NCBI GenBank assembly: GCA_001600455.1 | Contig: BCKC01000003.1 | Span: forward strand, 4,882,754 to 4,946,753 | Direction of reading: 5' to 3' | Length of the DNA stretch: 64,000 nucleotides | Source: Endocalyx cinctus | Lineage: Eukaryota > Ascomycota > Sordariomycetes > Amphisphaeriales > Apiosporaceae | Position numbers and translations under genes: made by a program | Shown here: positions 11,501 through 22,395 of the stretch, piece after piece | Layout of the letters: each line of letters opens with the position of its first letter | Position numbering within the stretch: position 1 is the stretch's first letter | The notes under the pieces: generated by a model | What the model was told of the DNA's origin: nothing | Databases searched by the model: none | The model's input: the letters and a program-made list of their open reading frames with translations, nothing else

Positions 11501-12563
11501 TATTAGTATATTTGCTTACGAAGCTATTACTTTAATTATTCATTCATTGTATCGACAGAATTAATCGCAACAAAGTGTATTCCAAGTGTAGTGCAAACAT
11601 GAGTGAAACCGGTGCTTGCAATTTGGTACAGAACTTGCAAACAAGTTCAAACCTACTGGATTCTGTGAAAGAGAGATGGTGTATGAGTATTTGCCAAGCC
11701 TGTAGTCATGGAATCTGTGAAACAAGTGAGCAGATATAGGTATTTTTTCTTCTCAAGTACTAACATGGCAACATGGGGGTCTTTTTTTCAAGCCAATGTT
11801 GTTGACGATTTAAGCTCTCTTGAGGTAATAGTGGCAATATTATATTTCTCTTGGCTGCTAACTGGCTATGCCCCATTTCTTAAACAAGATGGCGGCCATT
11901 TCCCGATTTTCATATCAATGATTTCTGGCGTGGATTCGAAGATCCCTACAAGAACTTTATCCATCTTCATCGTTCATTAGTGGTCATTTGGAGATGCTCT
12001 GATCTAATCCAAACCTGATCATCCCCCATCATGGTCTCCTTCTGGATATTTCGACTCTAGTGATTGTCAGCCTTGCTACATCTTCCTTCGTGAAGAAGTG
12101 AATATGTTGTATTCTGTACCTGAGTCGGGCTTGGCAAAATCCAACTAAACCACTGTGCTCGCCGATACTCCATGATTCGATAAATTGCAGGCTTTCCGCA
12201 TATTATAGCTACTATTGGTGTTTCATACATATTTAGTAGCCGTCAATATATGCAACTAGATAGAAATACACTTACTCCAACGGCCGGGTCCTGCCAGCGC
12301 CCGTGGACCAATGATACTTTCCTGGCCATTATAACGCTTCTCAAGTTTTTTTTTTTTTTCTTTTTTAGAATTTTCCCGAAAAAAATATGTAGGAGTCAGT
12401 GCGGTTTCCCGCAATTAGAGAAGTAGACAGAGCTTAACTCTGCCTAACCTACATTGATTTTGTTAGTTTATCGTTCCTTAATAAATAATTATCAGATATG
12501 CGGCCTTGAAAAAAATAGGGCTCTTCCACAGCTGTTGTATAAGACCTTATATTTATATTATAC
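8515..12563. other. Gene-poor AT-rich region with low-complexity tracts
   Basis: About 4 kb with no gene I can support. It holds several A/T homopolymer runs (for example 8556-8571 and 8706-8725) and a pyrimidine-rich tract at 10620-10735. A GC-rich Gly/Pro-coding tract near 8940-9110 is described separately. Scattered ORFs of 60-115 codons have unremarkable sequence and no shared splice logic. Confidence 0.5.
8926..9114 (-). other. GC-rich proline-rich ORF, possible last exon of an unresolved gene
   Basis: An island of GC-rich sequence in AT-rich surroundings. Read on the minus strand it encodes a polyproline stretch (repeated P-P-x-P blocks) ending with a stop at 8926; read on the plus strand it encodes polyglycine. 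Another minus-strand ORF lies just upstream (9143-9391), but I could not find an intron joining them in frame. It may be a terminal exon of a proline-rich protein or only simple-sequence DNA. Confidence 0.25.
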
Positions 12564-12706
12564 ATTGGTGTCAAACATATATGGACTTAGCCCGCAAGAC
12601 AAGCGGGGAGATCTCCTTTTGCTTGACATCGGGCTCATAGCTGTCAAGCAAAAGGAGATCTCCCCGCTTGTCTTGCGGGCTAAGTCCATATATGTTTGAC
12701 AATTGG
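12564..12706. mobile_element. MITE-like perfect hairpin element with 5-bp target duplication
   Basis: Two 60-bp arms, 12569-12628 and 12642-12701, are exact reverse complements across a 13-bp spacer. The 133-bp unit begins TGTCAAAC and ends GTTTGACA. It is flanked on both sides by the same five bases, ATTGG (12564-12568 and 12702-12706), as expected for a target-site duplication. No coding capacity. Perfect arms in an otherwise eroded region imply recent insertion or very slow decay. The TG..CA ends with a 5-bp duplication are also typical of LTRs, but an LTR is not a long inverted repeat, so a non-autonomous, MITE-like element is the better description. Confidence 0.85.
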
Positions 12707-14329
12707 AGCTCCGAGCTCGCGTGAGTATGAACCGTGTTTATTGTCGAGAAGAGTAATAGTTGGAATCAAATTATGCAACTAGATAAATGGACAGTTTCTG
12801 TAGCGAGAGACTCGGCGAGATTCGGAGAATTCATTTATCAGTAGTTAATTAGGTTAGATTAGAGTGACACACCAAATTCGCGTAGTAGCAATCTTCTATC
12901 CCAATGGATTTTGATTCGACCCAAGTTTTAAGATTCTTCTAATCTTAAGAAGCCACGCGTGAAGACAGCGGTAAGAGAATATGGAGAAAAAAACGACTCC
13001 TATATAGTCAGCCTTGAGGTGGTAAAACGAGGCGGTCGTCGAACTCAAAGTAAGAGTGATTAGTGTCCAGATTCGAACTTGGCAGGTCTATTCAATCTAT
13101 ATATCGGGGGGCCTGCTGGCGGATGGTGCCTCTGCGGCCTGCTTCCGACAAGAAGAAGTTACTTTAAAGTATAACAGTTATTCCGAATATTACGTAAAAG
13201 GAAGTGCAAGTAAAGAAAAGGATATAAATCGAACGACTACTGACTTTCCCGGCCTCCACTACTACGAGGGTAGATACAGCTAATACGACATCGCGTATTC
13301 AAACTTATTGCCTTAGCCTCGGCACCTACATAAAGTGGCAGGACTCTGACTGACCTCCAGGGCTATTCTCTCAAAGTCCTTCTCGTTGGTGTTGGTTGTT
13401 AACATGTACAATAATAGGATAGACCCTACTTAGAAAGTCGTATGTAGATGTTGACCTGACCAGTAATGTAATGTAGGTAGAAAGTAACATTTGCACATGC
13501 GCTTGAAACTGACTGAAGGGAGTGGGTTTTAGAAGATAGGCAATGAGATATCGGTAGAATACGGGGATACACGCACACATACACATATAACATATATTAT
13601 GTTTTGAATGGGGAGGTATCAGCGGTATCTCGCTGGCTATTATACTATGTGTTGGAATAACTAATTGCAAACTTGATATTCAGTTGTTGAGAGACCGCTA
13701 CCTATCATGATTAGAAGTCGCTTTACTAGTCATATTTAGTGATATTTATGACCTTAGATGAGATGACAACACTCCTTTAAACACCAAGATGAAAGTTTGG
13801 GCATGATAATACGTAGATAAGAACGCGATATTTTCCAAATACGCATATATATCGTGAACAAATTAACAGTATGTTCCATAGAAAAACAAGTAGAGGAAGC
13901 AAGTGGTGGCGGTAGACTCGCGATAATAAAAGTAAGTGACTTTAATATCATTCTAATACTTACCACAAGAAGAATCTCGCCTAATCAAGATCTCAGATAA
14001 GTGAGACCGCAACGTCTGGAACGCTTGAAACACGGCATATATTACTGCTAGGACTTCAAAGGTGTGAAGAGTATTCGAACAGTATTTATTGCATTACAAG
14101 GCATTGCCGCCAGATAAAAGACAAAAAAAAAAAAATAAAACATAAATCGTTGCAAGATTATATACATTGAACTTTTTATCTCGTCTCGTCTCCATCTTTA
14201 GATGGATTCGAGAGCTGTGTGTTTGTTGTGTCAGCGACTGTTAGGTCAACTAGTGGTGTATCAAGTTCCATATAACACCTGTCTAATCGTCGCCCCCAAA
14301 ACGCCGAGGTGAGGGAAAAAAAAATCGGA
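12707..14329. other. AT-rich intergenic region, no gene seen
   Basis: Between the hairpin element and the end of the minus-strand gene at 14330. Only short ORFs and an A run near 14125-14137. The last 200 bases are presumably the 3' UTR of the neighbouring minus-strand gene. Confidence 0.5.
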
Positions 14330-15931
14330 TCAGTCATCTAACCACGGATCTCCCTCGTTATTATCATCGTCACTGACGCCGCCACCGTTGAGCTCGACTT
14401 CGACGGTGGTGCCCAGCGCTTCTTGACCCTGCCGGATCATATCCCTCAAACGGGCGTTGAAGTCGTTAATCCTTATATCTGTATCTATCTCTTCCTTCAT
14501 GCGTCGAGCCGCAAGCCTTTTGGCCTCCGCGTCTAATCGAGGGCTGCTTTCGTGCATCGAGTCACGCTTCTTCTGCGTCATGGATCTCTTCATGTTCGGT
14601 ACCGACGCCGCGGTTGCGGCCGACGCGGAGCTCTGCGATCTTCGATGGCCGCGGGTGTGAGGTTTAGAATACGGGCTCGGGCTCGGTATTCGCGAGGCCT
14701 GATGCGGCGTGAACCGGGTTGGCGAGACTGCCGGCGATTGAGGTCGGCTAGGGATCGGTATCTTGCTAGGGCTAGGGCTGCGACCGTAGTAGTTGTTGCC
14801 GCCGCATTGCGAGGCTGCCGTCGTCGGGGAGCGAGACGATGCGAAACTAGCGGGTTCCCGATTGGAAAGGGAGGGAGACCCGGCATGCGATATCCTATAG
14901 GATTGCTGGCGATGGATGGTAGGGTTATTTAGCCGGCTTACCGGCTTGCTGATTCGACGCGTCAACGGAGGTGCCACAGGTCGCTGCACATGCGACGCCG
15001 TAGAGGCAGCGCGGCTTGCGGGACGAGTCTGCTGAGTTTTTTGGTGGGCTGGCTCACTAACCAAGACCCAATTTCGCCTGAGCTCGTCATTTGTTCTTTC
15101 GTTGATCTGGCGTCGTTTGGCGGCGGGCGGGGGCGTTGATTCGGGGGTCTCACGTTCGTAGTAGTAAGGGGAGAAGTCGGATTCGGGAAAACCTCCTGGG
15201 ATCGGGTCGGGGCCATAATCTGGGAGTGTTGGGACATCGTGTTCATTACACCAGACCTGACCGTTTTGCGAGAACGAGGATGTTGGTTTAACCCCTCCCA
15301 TCTCGTAGCCTCGTCCTCCTCCGGCATAGAAACCTCGAAAAGCAGTACCCTTGCAGAAATCCCAAACTTTCCCAACCACACCTCCTATGGTATTGATGGC
15401 AAACGAGCTCCATCCAGCGCTTTGTTTTGGCTGGTCTTGCATTGGCCTTGCTTCTATTTGTAGTCCCGCCTGTCTCGACGCTATCTCTTGAAGTGGCTTC
15501 TTTGGCCCTAGCGCTCGGCGATAATCAATATCTGAATATGCGCTATCGTCTAAGTTTTGCAAACCCATTCTCGTCTCTCCGTTTGGGGTCTCCATCTGGC
15601 CAGCAAGTACATAATTTCTCCCTCCGCCGGTCATCTTCCGTCCTACCTCGGATGCACCATCTGCGTTCAAGGTCGGATCGCCTGTTATAGCCCAGTCGTT
15701 CAAAGGGGTAGATTCTCGGCCTCTATGCCGTTTTCGCTTTACATTGGCACCTGAAGTCACAAAATCGGAATCCAAACCGGTCGTGGACTTTCCGAGATAA
15801 GTGGAGCTCGATGCAGAGGGCGGCATAGGAGGTCGAAATAGACCTGGATGAACGCCGGAAAGAGGACCGGCATCGTTTTGAGGATCGAAATGGAAGTTAC
15901 CTGGCATGATGGGTTGTGGTCCGAACGTCAT
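14330..15931 (-). CDS. Conserved low-complexity protein with one hydrophobic Trp/Gly-rich motif, function unknown
   Basis: Uninterrupted 533-codon ORF on the minus strand. Most of it is disordered: Ser/Pro/Arg-rich with SPSP-type repeats (residues about 310-440). A basic coiled-coil-like segment near the C-terminus (about 460-510, MKEEIDTDIRINDFNARL) precedes an acidic end (DDDNNEGDPWLDD). The only strongly ordered block is around residues 175-207, GWSSFAINTIGGVVGKVWDF followed by C-K-G-T-A-F-R-G-F-Y-A-G-G. It looks like an amphipathic or membrane-dipping segment. I believe such proteins occur across filamentous ascomycetes as hypothetical proteins, but I cannot assign a role. A basic KRKRHRG stretch near residue 65 could be a nuclear signal. 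An upstream ORF (15897-16154) might be an additional 5' exon, but no in-frame junction was found. Confidence 0.75.
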   Translation of the reverse strand: MTFGPQPIMPGNFHFDPQNDAGPLSGVHPGLFRPPMPPSASSSTYLGKSTTGLDSDFVTSGANVKRKRHRGRESTPLNDWAITGDPTLNADGASEVGRKMTGGGRNYVLAGQMETPNGETRMGLQNLDDSAYSDIDYRRALGPKKPLQEIASRQAGLQIEARPMQDQPKQSAGWSSFAINTIGGVVGKVWDFCKGTAFRGFYAGGGRGYEMGGVKPTSSFSQNGQVWCNEHDVPTLPDYGPDPIPGGFPESDFSPYYYERETPESTPPPAAKRRQINERTNDELRRNWVLVSEPAHQKTQQTRPASRAASTASHVQRPVAPPLTRRISKPVSRLNNPTIHRQQSYRISHAGSPSLSNREPASFASSRSPTTAASQCGGNNYYGRSPSPSKIPIPSRPQSPAVSPTRFTPHQASRIPSPSPYSKPHTRGHRRSQSSASAATAASVPNMKRSMTQKKRDSMHESSPRLDAEAKRLAARRMKEEIDTDIRINDFNARLRDMIRQGQEALGTTVEVELNGGGVSDDDNNEGDPWLDD

Positions 15932-17504
15932 TCGTGTCTTTTATCAAGGAGAATATAGTTTTAGGGTGGTTGAGATGAACTCTAGGTTGGTCGACAAACA
16001 GCTTCGACGTTGTAGGGATAGGAGGTAACGAGGGTGGATATTCGCAGACTGGGAGCGCCGTATCTTTTGGATTGAAGTTTAAAGCTCGGGTTTGATAGCC
16101 AGGACTAATTAGCGGGAGTTGATAATTAACGTAATTGAAAGGTACTTCTAGCATGCAGAGAGAAAATATTCAGTTGCTTGGTTTAGTTTAGAAATTCACG
16201 TAATCTCGTTATCGCACGAATTTCGAGAAGAGTGAATAATTGTTAGCGACTCATAGTAGCAGTTTCGAGACCTTGGGCTCCGTAAGGTGAATATTCGACT
16301 ATTAATGTATTCGAGAATTATTTTGCTATAGTCGCGTAGCAAAAAAAATAATACAGTTGATTTGATGTTGTCGCAAAGGCGAAGGGAGGCAATCTAGAAC
16401 AAAAGGGTCGGAGGAAGATATGCTCGTGATCACCAACACAACATTGGCTTACTTGCTCTTTTGAGTTTCGCGTGGCGTCCACGGGTATGCAATAAGTAAG
16501 TATGGTGTCACACACCAATCAACCCAGGTCAATAACTGATCGTCTTCTTATCTTCACAGGCAGCCAGCCTAATAAATCGATCTAACGTGGCTCCTCAGAC
16601 ATATATAAAACCCTCTTCTTCTTTTTTTTTTTTTTTCCCGTTCAAGCGACGTGACGACGGAGGGGAAAAGTTGGATAAGCAGACGTGAAGCCGGTTTTGA
16701 TCTCAGTCATTCGTGCCGTTTCGTCGATCTACTTATCGATACGTAGTGACGTAAGTGGTGTTTGTAAAAGTGATCGCCTATGAAGTATTATTATACTTAT
16801 ACTGTCCCTCTCCGTCGCTTCGATGTTGATTAAAAAAAGCAAAGGGAAAAAAAACCAAGTACAAATTAGAATACAAAATTACAAGTAAAAAGAATAATGA
16901 GGAGGGTGTACGCTCAGCGACAAATTGCGCGACGGTATAACACAAGACAGATTTGGACCCTGAAAAGTGAACAAACAATGTTATTATGGATACAAAGTGG
17001 GTGTGAAGCATCCGGTTGCTGGGTCAGCTGGGTGGTTCGACACTATTTTTTAGCGAATTAAATAGCTGGAATAAATGCGGATTGGTGGAGGGGTGGGGAG
17101 CGAATCTGTCAGTTTTTATTTACAAACTAATCGCAAATCGCAATGTCAAAAAACCAAGGGGATATCCGATGACGAGTCAAACACAACCGTTTTATACTAA
17201 TAATAAGACTTCAGTAATAGTAATATTTCAGGAATAACCATTTCTAGTACATATAGTAAATATGTTGATGCAATCTATCAATGTCTATGATCCCGTCAGC
17301 CTGTCTTCCTTAATTTCTTCATGTTGGTTGATCCCAAATGTCTACAACCCACTCCGCACAAGTCTATTACCATCTTTGATAAACATGAAGGTCCTCATCT
17401 ATTGATCAACTCCATTTCCACCGTCATAGTCATGTATTAGGCTAGCACCGTTCCGTCTATCCTCGTCGTAATATTAATAAATCAATAATGGCCATCACTA
17501 GTCG
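15932..17504. other. Intergenic region
   Basis: Between two minus-strand genes; should hold the promoter of the 533-residue gene and the 3' UTR of the HD-domain gene. A TATATAAA sequence at about 16602-16609 followed by a pyrimidine tract looks promoter-like on the plus strand, but no convincing plus-strand gene follows. Confidence 0.4.
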
Positions 17505-18409
17505 TTATTTACCGCCATCGTCCTTAGTGTAGTATGCCTCTTGTTGCTTTAATTTCTCATCTTCAACACCACCTTCAACACCCGATTCTCCGTGCACATG
17601 AGGTTGGACGCCCCAAAATTCGTCTCTCTCTTTTAAAATCTGCTGAGCCCATTCTTGAGTCTCCGTTAAGACAACACGCGTAGCCACGTAGGCGAACTCG
17701 CCGAGGTCAAGGCGTCGATCCGCTCGCTTTTCGTACTCAACCATCTGACTCAGCAATTCGATCTTGTCGAGGTCGTGAACAAAGTGGCTATCCAACGTCT
17801 TGGAATCTTCGTATTCTTGCCAGATCGCTCGTATCTCCTTTCCCGCCATCCCTCCGTATACTCCCCCAAGAAGCTTTTCTGATACGTAGTCCATCGTCTC
17901 GGCTTCGCGTCGCGACTTTTCCGGTTTCGCAACCCCGTCTACGGGGGTAATATCTCCCACCAGCGCCTCCGCCATGTCGTGGATTAGACACATTTTCATG
18001 CATTTATGTAGGTCAAGTTTAGAAGCCAGAGATGGGGGGCACGTTAAGGTCATCAGCGACATCCGGTACATGTGGTCGGCGATCGATTCACCCCTAATAA
18101 AAAAAGATTAATATACAAGTTAATAGATTATATTTTTGCCGAAACATGCAACACAAGGTATACATAAGCTTACCTGCCGATACCGAACCGTCTCCATCCC
18201 TCTCTCTTGTTGGTCTTCAATCTTTCGAGTGCATGGAAAAACGGGACGGGTGAGCTAGTACCCTCAGCTGGCGGCGAAGGTTCGATCGTTGAGAGTACTT
18301 TTTCGACCGTCCATGGCTCTGAGATCTTAGGTATCGCGACGACTGCGGGGTCTTCGCTGACATCCAACATCGAAAGGGATGCTCGTCTATCCTCACGGGG
18401 GCCTGACAT
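17505..18409 (-). CDS. HD-domain phosphohydrolase (HDDC2/YfbR-like 5'-deoxynucleotidase family)
   Basis: Two exons, 18174-18409 and 17505-18093, code for 274 residues from the ATG at 18409 (the in-frame codon further upstream is TTG). The metal-binding signature of the HD superfamily is intact: His in ESIADHMYRM, the His-Asp pair in LIHDMAEALVGDITP, and a late Asp in FVHDLDKIELLSQMVEYE. This spacing fits the YfbR/HDDC2 family, which removes phosphate from deoxynucleoside 5'-monophosphates in the cytosol. The first about 45 residues are Ser/Pro-rich and not conserved; the last about 35 are a charged extension. The intron (18094-18173) is phase 2 and restores G-R-G-E-S-I-A-D-H. Confidence 0.9.
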
Positions 18410-21220
18410 CTTTGGAAGCGATCGGATTTGTAGCAATAAACGTTTTTTTTTTTTTTTTTTTTTTGATCGGATAATACTGTCTGATTTGACTTAACGAAGA
18501 GACGGAGGAGGGGTAGAGTGGGGGGAAATAGAGTAAGATATACCAAATGACAAGTTGAGACGAAGCTTGTCAATTAATAAGAAATGGAATATAGGACTAA
18601 TAAAAAGAGTCAGAAGAGGGTTATAGAATTTTCAGGCGTTTTGAAAAGAAAGCAGTCTAATTTGTTTGTGAAAACGAAGACAATTCCATAACTTAGACCA
18701 AAACGATATCAGTAATTGCCCAAGATACCTCAGATACGATTGCCGTAGAGGTGGGGGTACTTATAGCGACAAACTACCAGTACCCCATGCTGTCCACGCT
18801 ATTTAATGTACCCACAATCCAAGATCTTTAATGGACGTAGCTAGAGTCAACAGTAGGTTAACCTAGCCTAGCTGCCTGGCTGCCTACCTGATTTGAGCCT
18901 ATCGTACTACTTCTTTTACTCATCAGCAATTATGATGCCTATCTACGAATTCCTCGACTTTTCTTCCTGTTGCCCTTCTCTCATATCCGTTCAAATTGTC
19001 TAAGAAGACTACTTGCAACCTGCGACTATTTCATCATCCACTCCAAGAAAAACCTTCACAGTTAATTCACGATAAACGTCTTATCTATCGCCTTCCTAGT
19101 ACAGAGAAGTCGAATCTCTGGCAGGCTTCAGCTTATCTAGCAGTACTTGCCACTGCAAAACGCAGCCACCAGCTCCTGAAATGATGGAAATTATCTCTTC
19201 AAACTCGTAATAATTCCCATTCCATAGTCGTGCCCCTTTAGCCGGAAGATGCGGAGGTGAAGCCAATCCTTTGCAGGGAGAAGCGAGCGCGCTTTTTCTA
19301 GTAGAGGGTATACGCAACCAAAATTCCCCGTTACGTATCTCACGACGTATCTCACGAGGAGACTACGAAGTCTCACCAGCGAGGTTTACGCCACGATACC
19401 TTGTCCCCCTCAGCCAGTGCTTTGATCTCCTTGCGGTTGACAGCGTCTGCCTGGGACGTAGGAGGCGGCAGAATCTCGATTAGGTTAGCGCGCGTATCGA
19501 AAATGAAGTCTGCCCTGCCAGGATTGTAATCCCCTGCCGCGATCTCCGATGTGCTGACCGCCCACGGCCCGGCTTCAGCTGTACCTATTATTAAGCAGAT
19601 CTTCAAGCTTGGACCAAGCACCTGCAAAACATGCTTTCTCTGCGCCGCCATCAACAGGCTCAGACGTGTAGGTGATCTTGTTGAGTTTAATCCTCCCCTG
19701 CCGTTTGGCGAGTAAAATTGATATGTAGTAAACCATCTCCAAAATCTAGCTGTCTAGCTACTATCACCCAATAGCACGTTGATGTGAAACTCCTCCAAAG
19801 CCTCCATTACCCTGTTCTGCCTGTTTGCCTGTCCGGCTACCTAATAATTACTGCCACTGTTCAGAATAATGGGTCCGGCGTTCTCAACCATCCCTAAAAT
19901 TAGAACTTGACTTCTATCAGTAGACAATTTATCATTAACCAAAAGCGTTTTTGCAGTTTGACATAAGAGTGGGTATGTAGTTTACCTAAAAAAAAAAAAA
20001 AAAAAACTCTCTCCGGAATCATGAAGCGATACAACCCAGTCTGTGGCAGCGATTACTCCGGTCATGCGCAAAATCTGTCTGAACTAAGCTCTCTGTCTCC
20101 GGTTCTTAGGTGTATATGTGGCGAAAATCATTACGTTCGGTCTGGTCGAACCGCCACCGATGCTGATATACAGACGTAATTAGAGGAGCCTTTTTGGGGT
20201 ATCATACCTAATTATTACGGATCAGACTTCACATTTCTTTCAGGCTGGTCTGCCTTCTGTCCCCTTCTTACGTACAGATCCTTTCTCCATACGAATGACT
20301 TTGCTATCAAATCCTCTTCCGTTCTCTGCTCTTTTCCTTGCTGTCTTTTGAAGCTGATTGCCCGAGCATCGGGCGGGTGATTACTCGATATTACAGTTGT
20401 ATACTGTGAGTGTAGACGAGCAACAGCTAGCACTTCTGCTAGTGTAGAAGGGTTGTTCCATAATGAGTACCTATAGACACAATTATTCTGCGTAATACGT
20501 GCCGAATTATAGAATGCCATTAAACTTTGGCCCATGATATCATGAAGACACAGGAGCTGGTATATCCTTTAATAAATTTACAGATACAACCAAGTATCTT
20601 ACTACCAAATGACAAAAGATGTGCAATTTTACCAAAGCGATGTTGATCCAGATCCCCCACACTATTCATTAATAGCACACACCAGAGAGTATTCCCTTAT
20701 CAAGTGGTATTTTTCATCTCGATCACTCGGCGTATTTATCCATCATTGAGGCTGGGCCTATTATGATGGGGTAACTTCAACCTGTTAGTTTAACTCTATC
20801 ATCGCGGAAGTGTATTCGTCTTACGTATTGCGGACTTTCGGCAGCTCGGAAGCGAGATGTTTCATGAGATTCAATGACGAGAAACCTGGTCAAATATTCG
20901 TATCTACCTTCCAATGACACTCGAATAAGTACACGGCTGACTATTATAAATATAGTGAAGTCATTTTTAAAACTTCATAATAAGCTAAAGTGTGCAACAG
21001 GTTTCCGACTGATCGTAACTATAAAGAGATAGTTACAATTAGATAGTGAGTATGGAGCACAGCCAACTTCAACCACAACAAATTTGTCTTACCAAAATAA
21101 CTGCCAAAATTGTTACTTAGTATTATCCAGGGTATTATCATTCGACAATTAATAATTACAACGATTTCACTACCGTTGAAATAATGCTACTCTGATTTAC
21201 ATGTTTAATGCGATGTAGAC
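18410..21220. other. Gene-poor AT-rich region
   Basis: Starts with a long T run (18442-18463) just upstream of the HD gene and continues with AT-rich DNA. A minus-strand ORF at 19373-19654 has protein-like composition (GPWAVSTSEIAAGDYNPGRA) and may be a leftover exon of a lost gene, but I do not recognise it. Another minus-strand ORF at 20215-20535 is also unrecognised. A 12-bp direct repeat (CGTATCTCACGA) occurs at about 19336-19360. Confidence 0.4.
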
Positions 21221-21502
21221 TCAACCAGATCCCCTGCCCAAGGTTACCACGTCCCGCCTAACGTGGCGTAATTGTCTCTCCGGATTTTTGATATCACACC
21301 GAGCATGCATCCACTGGCGGTTGTTGACGAGCAACACAGATCCAGCTGGAAGGTACTCAGCGGTGAGATGTAAAGCACAACCACGCCTCGAAACGGCACT
21401 ACGAAGCGCAGCTTTCAACTCTTTGAGCGCCTTCGTTGCTGCCGAGCTTAGAGGCGTCACAATATCCTCCCTAAACCGTAGGAGATTTCCAGAGATTAGC
21501 AA
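21221..21502 (-). pseudogene. TauD/AsnO-like Fe(II)/2-oxoglutarate dioxygenase, C-terminal relic
   Basis: The ORF encodes about 90 residues matching the end of clavaminate-synthase/AsnO-type dioxygenases: an R-F-R-E-D-I segment, a helix of L-K-E-L-K-A-A-L-R type, then EYLPAGSVLLVNNRQWMHAR, where the final His and Arg correspond to the distal metal-binding His and the 2-oxoglutarate-binding Arg region. The N-terminal half with the H-x-D/E motif is absent or unrecognisable upstream. The piece lies in an eroded region and is read divergently from an ATP-grasp-like relic. I treat it as a gene remnant, although an undetected spliced gene is not excluded. Enzymes of this family hydroxylate amino acids in small-peptide pathways. 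Confidence 0.5.
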
Positions 21503-22064
21503 GCCACCTACGATGCAACGATCCTTGGCTTACTTGATAAACTCTGGTGGCACAGTCAAAACGTTGCATGGTTTCAGAACGAGGACGGCAGCCGGGGGTC
21601 TGGAAACTGCGTCGTTGGGCTTCTTCTTCTCACGGTCGATCACACCCACAGACCTTAGATTGGTACCCAACTGTGAACCAGATAGCACCTACGGTCTATG
21701 TTTGGCCGCTAACTAGAGGGGATGAAAACCTTGGTGATGATGAATCGGGCGAAGAATCAGAAGTTCACCAATATATGGAATTTCAACAATATGAATTATG
21801 GGCATTAGAACCGGGGATACAGCGGCAGATTTCTCTCCACTGCATCAACGATCTCTGAAGCATCCTTGTAGTCTATGTCAAGTGCATGCTAGGAACTTTA
21901 CAACAAGAACCCCTCGTCTCGAAGATCGCGGGGTTTTTATTGGTGCCCAAGCGTAGACTCTCGGGTTTGGGATGGCCGAAACGACGCTGCTTGGATCTCT
22001 AGCGCTACTCTAGCTGTTATTAGAGCAACAACGAGAGAACTAAGGCACACAGCAGAGGATTAAA

Positions 22065-22395
22065 AACCGTTACATCCTAAAGCCGTCTCAGAATGGGAAG
22101 GGGGACAGCATCACGTTCGGGGAGGATATGAGCTTCGAGAATTGGACTTCGGTATTAGAGTCCTTATGTCATACGCCCGCCGCTGCTCTCGTAATTCAGC
22201 GTTTCGTAGTGCCATACAAGTACGATTTCGTGTTGAAGCCAACTTAGGGAAAGACTTGGTGTCCTCTTGATGGTACGTATTATGCTTATAGATGGGGAAT
22301 TTTTGGGCTTGGGCGTATGAAGAGCAAGCGGCAAAAGTATTTGTGCAGCGATTACTGGCTCGTAATGGATGGGTTCTGCAATGAGGAACGTGTAG
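22065..22395 (+). pseudogene. ATP-grasp-like ligase relic with stops and a frame break
   Basis: In one frame the sequence reads NRYILKPSQNGKG, then ITFGEDMSFENWTSVLESL and ALVIQRFVVPYKYDFVLKP before a TAG (about 22242). This has the look of an ATP-grasp nucleotide-binding region (Lys-Pro after a beta strand, a Gly-rich loop, then V-I-Q-R-F-V). After a shift of one base near 22270 another piece follows, GEFLGLGV, stop, RASGKSICAAITGS, stop, WMGSAMRN. It resembles the end of circularly permuted ATP-grasp proteins with Trp codons turned into TGA/TAA-type stops. No intact model can be built. The family assignment is from motif memory only. Confidence 0.4.

Noticed and set aside
12569..12701. Solo LTR interpretation of the hairpin
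   Set aside because: TG..CA ends and a 5-bp duplication would fit, but the unit is a near-complete palindrome without LTR structure.
15897..16154. Extra 5' exon of the 533-residue gene
   Set aside because: Protein-like sequence, but I found no GT..AG junction that joins it in frame.
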